Assembly: GCF_019320115.1 (NCBI RefSeq)
Contig: NC_089587.1
Coordinates: 83,996,384-84,060,383, forward strand
Direction of reading: 5' to 3'
DNA from: Miscanthus floridulus
Taxonomy: Eukaryota; Streptophyta; Magnoliopsida; Poales; Poaceae
DNA: 64,000 nucleotides
Shown here: in pieces, positions 57,751 through 64,000 of the stretch
How positions within the stretch are numbered: position 1 is the first letter of the stretch
How the letters are laid out: each line of letters begins with the position of its first letter
The notes under the pieces: model-generated
What the model was told of the DNA's origin: nothing
What the model saw: only the letters and a program-made list of their open reading frames with translations
Databases searched by the model: none
Translations under genes and position numbers: made by a program

Positions 57751-59478
57751 ATGTGCTCCACCGGAGTGCTACTAGTTCGCACATGCGTTTTGCTCTTGTG
57801 TTTGGCCGCCGCGGCGCGAGCGCCGCCGGCCAAGGTCCATGCCGCCGGCACCGGGAATGGGCTCCTTGGTATCCCTACCAAAGCATCCCTGGCGCACTGC
57901 CCCTCCCACTGCGGGGATGTCGAAATCTCGTACCCCTTTGGGATAGGGCCGGGCTGCTTCCGGCAAGGCTTCGAGCTCACCTGCGGCAACACAACTGGTT
58001 CCCCCAGGCTCATCTTCCAGCTGGGAAACAACTCGACTCAGGTGATTTTTATAGATGTCGGCAGAAACCAGGCTTATGCTTCTGCTCTTGGCTACAACAT
58101 CACCATTAGCTTAGGTGCGGACACTTACATCACCAAGTCCTGGGAGGCCCCTACTGGTGTTATTATTGCTCCTGAAAACCGCTTGTATGTTGTTGGTTGT
58201 GGTGTCGACGTCTACATGTTCGGTGATAATATGACAGATCCCATTGGGTCTTGCATGAGTATTTGCACAGATAACACAGAGATCATGGAGAGGACAAGCA
58301 TGGGCTACGTTGCCTGTGGAGGGTTAGGCTGCTGCCGCATCTTCTTGTCGTTAGCGGGCCGGCAAGCATTTACTCTCAAGCTTGGCCGCCGCAATAGTAC
58401 GATTGCACTGTTAGATGAGGCGCTCTCTAGTATCAAGGTCATCTTTTCGGGATACTATCACTTCGTTGTAGGTGATCTTTATGCAAGTTGGGTGAATACA
58501 AGCAATGTTGAAGGTATGGTACTTGACATTGCAATCACGGACCAACAAAGCTGCGCAAGTGCCCAATCCCAAGAGAACAAGGATACCTATGCATGTAATA
58601 GTGAAAGCATCTGCAAGGATCTACCAGTACCTCGAGGAGGCTACAATTGCTTCTGCCCAGGTCAAATTGAAGGCAACCCCTATGTTGTAGATGGCTGCGG
58701 CATAGGTTCGTGTGCCTCTCTCTGCTTCTTTTTTCGCATGACTTAATATTTTAAAGTGGCATGTAGACATTTTCTATATTTATTGCATTATCTCTATTAT
58801 TACCAATCTGAAAGCACCCACAAATTTTGTCACACATGCATGTGGATTATATTGTTGTGTTACTCAAGATTAAAATAATGTGCTGATCCCTGCACTTGCA
58901 GTATTTATTGTCATACATATCAAATGCCTTTGCTGCTGAACTAATTAAACTGGCTAGTTTATTCGTCTCAAATAATAAATGACTTACTACTTTCCTTGGA
59001 TTAATCCTAATTCCTCACTTTGTGTACCATGAAGCAGATTACAATCCAAAGGCACCCAATGACAACTGTAAGAGATTATGTGGAAACATAACCATTCCAT
59101 TTCCTTTTGGGATTGCAGAAGGCTGTTTCGCAAATGATAACCTACGACTCAACTGCACAAGTAACACCACTACTATTCTAGATCGAGGGTACGCACAATA
59201 TCGTGTGACCAATTTATCACTCGATGATGGGCTTATGACGGTTACAAACATGACGGTTGTGGATGATAATTTTGATTTCTCTCAGGAGAATGTAGTAATA
59301 AAATGGGCTATAGCAAATATAACTTGTCTGAAAGCTATGTTGAATACTTCTACATATGCGTGCATAAGTGACAACAGTTTCTGCATAGAAGTCATGCGAG
59401 GCAAAACACGTGATGGGTACCGCTGCAAGTGTTCCGATGGCTTTCAAGGAAATCCGTACCTTAAAAATAGTTGTACAG
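57751..59478 (+). CDS. wall-associated kinase-like extracellular region, partial
   Basis: A WAK-type receptor that would bind cell-wall pectins at the plasma membrane. Exon 1 (57751-58705) starts at ATG and encodes a signal peptide (VLLLCLAAAARA, residues 11-22), a GUB_WAK_bind domain (PF13947; HCGDVEISYPFGIGPGC near residues 52-68), several Asn-glycosylation sites and an EGF-like end (CNCFCPGQIEGNPY type, residues 286-315). A GT donor at 58706 and an AG at 59037 join in phase (1+2) to exon 2 (59038-59478), a second GUB_WAK_bind module (LCGNITIPFPFGIAEGC) plus an EGF-like end (CKCSDGFQGNPYL). A GT donor follows at 59479. No EGF, transmembrane or kinase exon is found up to 64000. Both exons are open, so the ectodomain is intact; the missing end is either beyond the window or lost. 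Confidence 0.8.
58706..59037 (+). other. intron 1 of the WAK-like gene
   Basis: A GT...AG intron of 332 bp, AT-rich, phase 1. Reading through it from exon 1 meets a stop at 58744, and the join restores a continuous frame into the second module. Confidence 0.75.
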
Positions 59479-59842
59479 GTTATATTTCTCTCTTATATAA
59501 ACTTATTTGCACTAAGTTTCCTGTTTCTCTAATACTAATTTATCTAATCGTGCTATTACACATGCTAAATTTTAAGAGACAAAAATATTACAAGTTATGG
59601 ATAGGATCGTCAACTAATTGCTTATTTTTTCTCTCTATGGTTGTGATACACTTGGGGCGTACCTGCCATAGAAAATGGGGACTGGCCCACCGAACTGAAC
59701 CAACCAACTCAGCCCACCTTCCCTCATGGGTGTAATTGGTTATAACCGGTTGTAGTTGGTCATGACTCACAATTGGGGCCTGGTTGCAACTAGTCACAAG
59801 TCGCGACTGGAGTCTAGTTACAACTGAGCTATGACTGGCTTA
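59479..59842 (+). other. possible intron 2 or 3' flank of the WAK-like gene
   Basis: No gene is recognised. The part after 59730 is built from variants of GGTTGYAACT/AGTYACAAC, which continue after the MITE (60601-60680). If the gene is complete this is the start of a long intron; reading through exon 2 instead gives a short tail ending at a stop at 59733. Confidence 0.4.
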
Positions 59843-60597
59843 GGGTCTGTTTGGATGGACTAGAACTAGTGATTAGCTGACTAGTGATTAGCCCAGCCCT
59901 ATTTGGATCCACTCGCTAATAAGTAGTACCGTCTCAATACAGAGTCTGTTATGCCCCTAAGTTCGTCTTCTCCAATGTTTCCCGGATCTAGCTAGAGGCG
60001 TCCGCGAGCTGGGGGACCTCGGCGGCTGGCCGGCTAGAGGCCATAGGTGTGGGGGCTACACCGGACGGCCTGCTGGAGGTGGCGAGTAGCGGTCGGAGAA
60101 GAGCAGGTAGTGGGCGGCAACCGGAGAAGAGGGAGAGGTGCGGGTCGAGGTAGGGGGCAGCGCCGGCCATGTGTCCTCGCACGCACCGGCCATGTGTCAT
60201 GGGTCCTCGTGCACACCGGAAAAGAGGGAGAGGAGGAGCGGGTCGCCACGGAGCCTCGCACGCGCCGGAGAAGAGGGACTGGCGCTAGTCATCGGGGCCG
60301 AATGGAGCAGCGACCGGTGAGCAGGGCCATAGCAGAGCACCGAGACCGCGGGGATGACTACGGGACAAAGGGGAATGGGTATGGTGCGTTGCAGATAGGG
60401 TACGCGTGGGAGTATCGGTGTCTTTTTTCCACGGCAGGTGAAACTTTGGCCCCTAGTAGTTGGACCCTATGGACTAGTGAGCTAACAACTAGTTGGGGCT
60501 TTGGCTAAACTTTAGCCCACCCATTAGTCCACATGTTTAGATCCTCAAGGGATAAAGTTTAGCAACTAGTTGTTAGCCCAAGGGATCAAACAGGGCC
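59843..60597. mobile_element. Harbinger/Tourist-type MITE
   Basis: The element begins GGGTCTGTTTGGATGG and ends GGGATCAAACAGGGCC, giving ends of the GGnnCTGTTTG type, with ACTAGTTGTTAGC and TTAGCCC motifs mirrored inside both ends. Flanks are TTA (59840-59842) and TCA (60598-60600), close to the 3-bp TTA/TAA target of PIF/Harbinger elements. The centre (about 60000-60350) is GC-rich with a few short open frames. Length 755 bp. Confidence 0.65.
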
Positions 60598-61236
60598 TCA
60601 GTTGGTTACGATTCGTGACTAAGCCTACTTGCAACTGAGTTGTGATTGGTTGCAGCTAATTGCAACTAGCTCAAAAGTCAAAACCTAAAAGAATAGAAGG
60701 TGTGGGTTACGTAAGCCACCTGGGGGCACACGGTTGGAATGCGTGGATGGAGTGCTGGTTATGGTGGGCGCATCCACTATCCACAATGTATCCGGGCTCA
60801 TTTAGCCTTACTATATAGTTTGCATTGTATTCTCTAGTAGTCATGATAGTTACTATATAGCCTTACTATATAGTTTACATTGTAGTTACCAATTAATTGT
60901 TTTTCCATCCATATTCATATTTCCCATGTTCATCACACCTTAGGTGAATTTTAATGTGATTAGTTGTAACTTTAGCTTGAGTTATGCTAGGTCTGGTTGT
61001 ATCCCACATGTCATGACTCTAATGCTTATCAAAATTCGCTTAGTTGCTTCAAATTTTTGTATCCTCATGTTAGATTGAAATTGTCAGTGTTTCATCCCAC
61101 TGACAAGTAAAGTTTTGTGTCACACATGAGTTCTGATGGGGAGAGACAAAGTATTATATTGGTTTTGGTGATTGAGCCCTACATCCAGTGTGGGAAGGAG
61201 AGTTCTATTGTTGTGCCCAACTGCTTGGAGTTCGGG
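60598..61236. other. unassigned sequence right of the MITE
   Basis: No gene is seen. It starts with GGTTGCAACT-type variants matching the left side of the MITE, then becomes AT-rich; ACTATATAGTTT/ACATTGTA occurs twice (about 60811 and 60866), a short local duplication. Confidence 0.35.
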
Positions 61237-61239
61237 TAG

Positions 61240-62477
61240 CACTATCACAGAACAATTTTTTTAGAGATGGGCATAATAGATTTTTGGAGGCAAACTACCC
61301 ACCTGCCTCTGCTAAGGGTCACAATCAGTTAGTAATTACAGAGGTGGTGGTTATGCTCATCTCTACAAAACGAAGGAAAAATAAAAAATCAGCCTTCGGG
61401 CTTAGTCCAAGCCCGGAGATCCGCCACTGCCAGACCACCGCCGTCCATCAAGGTCGTCCTCGGAAATTCGCCGCCTGAGCCTGTCGACCGTCCTTAGAGA
61501 TCCAAAGTTGCCAAGCTCACCCGGCATCCTTGCCACCATCCGTGGAGATCCACTGTTCATCCTCACCTTCGTCTCCTGATATTGAAAGCATAGATATAGC
61601 TATTATCAGGCCTCATCCTTCCCTCTATGAGCCCAATCGACCTCCCTACTCATTCTCCCTACTTGTCCTCCCAGCCATCCTCCTAATCCATCCTCCCCAC
61701 TAATCACCCCAGGTCATCCTCGCCATTGTCAATTCCCACTGTTGAGACCATTACAAAGAAAGTGACGGAGACAGAGATAGAGTATGAGGGTTGGAGGGAG
61801 AGAGGTCATCACTCATACCTTGAATATGGTGGCAGCGCTTGATCCATCATGCACTTTGCCCAGATCCGCATGGCCATGACCTCCGCCTCCTAAGTTCTCG
61901 TTGTCGCCCGTATCCTTGTATTCAATGCATGATCAAGCCTCCATGGGTGGATCGTCGCCCCCTCCGCTTAGATCCACATAGCCATGAGCCCCATACGCCG
62001 CCGCAATCACAAGCATAACCATGGAGCACAGGCGGTCATGAGCTCCGACCATCACCGCAAGCATAAGTGCTCAGATCAAAGAAGGTGGAGGGGCATTGGT
62101 GAGAGGAGAGAGCCAAGAAATGAGAGAGAGGCGACCGTGGGAGAACGATGAGAGGTGGTTATGGGAGCATCCAACCCCTAAGTTTGGTGTGTGTGTGTAT
62201 ATATACATGCAAACAAAGTAATGGGCCTAGCTTTTAGGCTTTCGGCCTATTTCCTAAGGTGGACCTCGTATCCTTTGAAAATGTTATCTAGTTTTAGAAG
62301 CGGTCCTTTTAAGAGGCCTGCCTCTAGAAATAGATGTATAGAGAAATTTCTTTTTTCTACCTCTATAAATGGTTTGACTACCTCTGTAAATCACTTGGTT
62401 CGTTGGGAGATCAGAACACTTTATGCCCACCTCTGTTAATCAAGAGGCCAGTCTCCCAAAATAATTTTTGTAGTAGG
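61240..62477. mobile_element. small non-autonomous CACTA-type element
   Basis: The left end reads CACTATCACAGAACAATTTT and the right end, inverted, CCTACTACAAAAATTATTTT. The flanks are a perfect 3-bp duplication TAG (61237-61239 and 62478-62480), the CACTA target length. Subterminal copies of CACCTCTGT/ACAGAGGTG and GAGATGGGCATAA/TTATGCCCAC occur at both sides. Length 1238 bp, without a transposase. The middle (61390-62150) has a different, C-rich composition and may be captured sequence; I could not identify a source gene. Confidence 0.7.
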
Positions 62478-62480
62478 TAG

Positions 62481-64000
62481 GGATGTGTTACAAGAGGTTG
62501 TGTGTAACCTATGTGTATTGCTCCTCATTGCCTCTGGTTGGGCTCCCCAACCCCCTTTATATAGTCAAGGGGATGTGGTTTACATGTACAGTGAGTTGGC
62601 AGTGATCTCCCCATGCTTGGTGCGGTCTTATTGGACTAGCGGCCCCATGTGTCACTCGTCTGACTTGTGTTCTGGGTGATGTTCTTCTTGACAAGCAGAA
62701 CAATTGGGGGCTATTTATTTCCTTTGTCAACTCGTATGGAAGATGTCCATGGTTGTTTTGTTGGATTCAACAAATAGGCATAGTATTTTCCCCATAGAGG
62801 TTAGGTGGGTGGCGACAAGGTTTGTACAAGTGTGTTGCACACTCTTCACCGTCTGATATTGTGCCCAATGTACACCGTACTAGGTCAAGCAGAGAGGGGT
62901 GTTGTATCCCTTTAAGGATGTCATCAACTCTGTCCTTTGGTTTTGTCCTTTGTGCTCCTAGCTTGTTCGAGTATCGCATAGTGTTTCACTCGGACCCTTA
63001 GTCAGGCTGATGTCTGAGGAGCCCTAGATCCCTTTAGCTTCTAATGCACAGTCCTTAATTCATTTGGCCAAATGAATTACCCAGAGGCATCAGGGACAAT
63101 CGCTTAGACACTAATTGTGTTGGTATGGACACCCAGAGTACATACCTTCATCAAAATCTCTAGTGCTTATTGTTGTGCCATTTTATTCAAAATGTTCCTT
63201 TCATATTTGGTTCAATTATGGATTGAAGGTTTTAAATTGAACTTTCTAAGTATGTCTATCAATAACTCTAGCTTGGGCCCTCTATTTGCCTGAGAGAGGA
63301 CTTCCTTGATTTCTGGTGGCCTGGTTGTATTGTTACTCCAATAATATCCTAAATCTCAATGCTCATTTTATTTGTGACCTTTTTTTGTTTCCAACCCTCA
63401 CATTTAGGGTAGGGTTGTGTTTAGTGGACCCGCTAGAGATGCTCTAGGTTTCTCCAATAATACATACAATTGTTCAGCGTGCCTTCAACAATAGCATATA
63501 CAATTATTTAGCCTATTGCTCAAATAGCATATACAATTGTTCAGCCTACTGCTCAACGCTTAAGATGTTGAATTTTTTCTAAGGATTATGTGTTGAGTAG
63601 TATACCTTTTTAAATAACAAATGCTTACAATTGGACTATAAATGTATATATGTCATAATTTTTTAGTTGAGATGTATGAATTGTCTAATGTAGCAACTCA
63701 CATAATTTAATTTTGTAAATTATTAATATAATTTAACTACATTATTAGTGTCACTGTGTTGATAAGGAATTTTTTTTTGTACTTGTTAAACTGTGGAAAT
63801 GTTTGCTTGTATATTGCTTTGTGCATGTCTATATGGTGGGACATAACATGTATGGATATTTAGAGTAGTATTTTATATATACCTATAGCGGTAGGAATGG
63901 ATATTTTAGAAGAGTATTAGGGGTTACAATATCTCTTTTCACAAAACATATTTAGATAATGTATACATGGATTTAAGGGATTATTTTAGTTTATTTTATG
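62481..64000. other. right-end flank, no gene recognised
   Basis: No coding domain on either strand. A TATA-like CTTTATATAG (62555-62564) with AAGGGG downstream and a GGGGGCTATTTATTTCC tract (about 62707) recall LTR sequence, but no ends were found. From 63440 two copies of ATAGCATATACAATTRTTYAGCC occur (about 63490-63520 and 63518-63545), a short tandem duplication. The last 450 bp are AT-rich. Confidence 0.35.

Noticed and set aside
60047..60508. A 153-codon frame in the MITE as a gene
   Set aside because: Arg/Gly-rich low-complexity frame confined to the MITE interior; no known domain and no splice link to the WAK exons.

Overview
The window is nuclear DNA of a grass, probably a panicoid (sorghum, sugarcane or Miscanthus type). 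This is inferred from a CACTA element with TTTAGTCCCGG subterminal repeats, Tat-type Ty3/gypsy elements with antisense ORFs, a Poaceae-like SINE and a grass-style wall-associated kinase (WAK) gene. There are no bacterial or organellar signatures. About 90% is transposable elements, nested several levels deep; one host gene is visible, near the right end.

Nest, positions 1-52700. The outermost element (called G1) is a chromovirus-type Ty3/gypsy element on the minus strand. Its 5' LTR spans about 39911-52700, followed on the minus strand by an initiator-Met primer binding site (39898-39909), a leader region (39004-39897) and gag (18297 to 17605); the rest lies left of the window. Inserted in G1 are: G2, a 5'-truncated plus-strand Tat-like element (18298-39003); G4, a plus-strand Athila-like element (ending at 17604 with its 3' LTR); and three solo-LTR-like blocks inside the G1 LTR (S2 41897-49600, S4 42531-47398 inside S2, S3 49738-51188). 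G4 pol is itself interrupted by G5 (minus strand, LTR 8760-10950), and G5 by a CACTA DNA transposon ending at 6030. G2 is interrupted in its antisense gene by G3, a non-autonomous Tat-like element (25031-37994, target duplication CACGG). G3's left LTR carries a hAT-type MITE and its right LTR carries a 4.9-kb solo LTR (S1). Target-site duplications support most of this order.

Coding content of the elements. The CACTA element has a Transposase_24-type gene that continues into a Ulp1-like C48 protease with the catalytic His, Asp, Gln and Cys readable. G4 and G2 keep recognisable reverse transcriptase, RNase H and integrase, but every gene is broken by stops and frameshifts, several at sites where a C-to-T or G-to-A transition would explain the damage. 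None of the elements looks able to move by itself.

Right part, 52701-64000. LTR debris, a SINE and a LINE-derived fragment lie between two diverged copies of the same upstream region (54917-55546 and 56817-57660). The second copy leads into a WAK-type gene (57751-59478) with signal peptide, two GUB_WAK_bind modules and EGF-like ends; no transmembrane or kinase exon follows before the window ends. Its downstream intron or flank holds a Harbinger-type MITE (59843-60597) and a small CACTA-type element (61240-62477). I did not find a wholly new biological system; the most notable points are the protease-bearing CACTA gene, the datable insertion stack, the in-frame 30-bp minisatellite inside an LTR and the duplicated WAK upstream region with a kinase-less gene.
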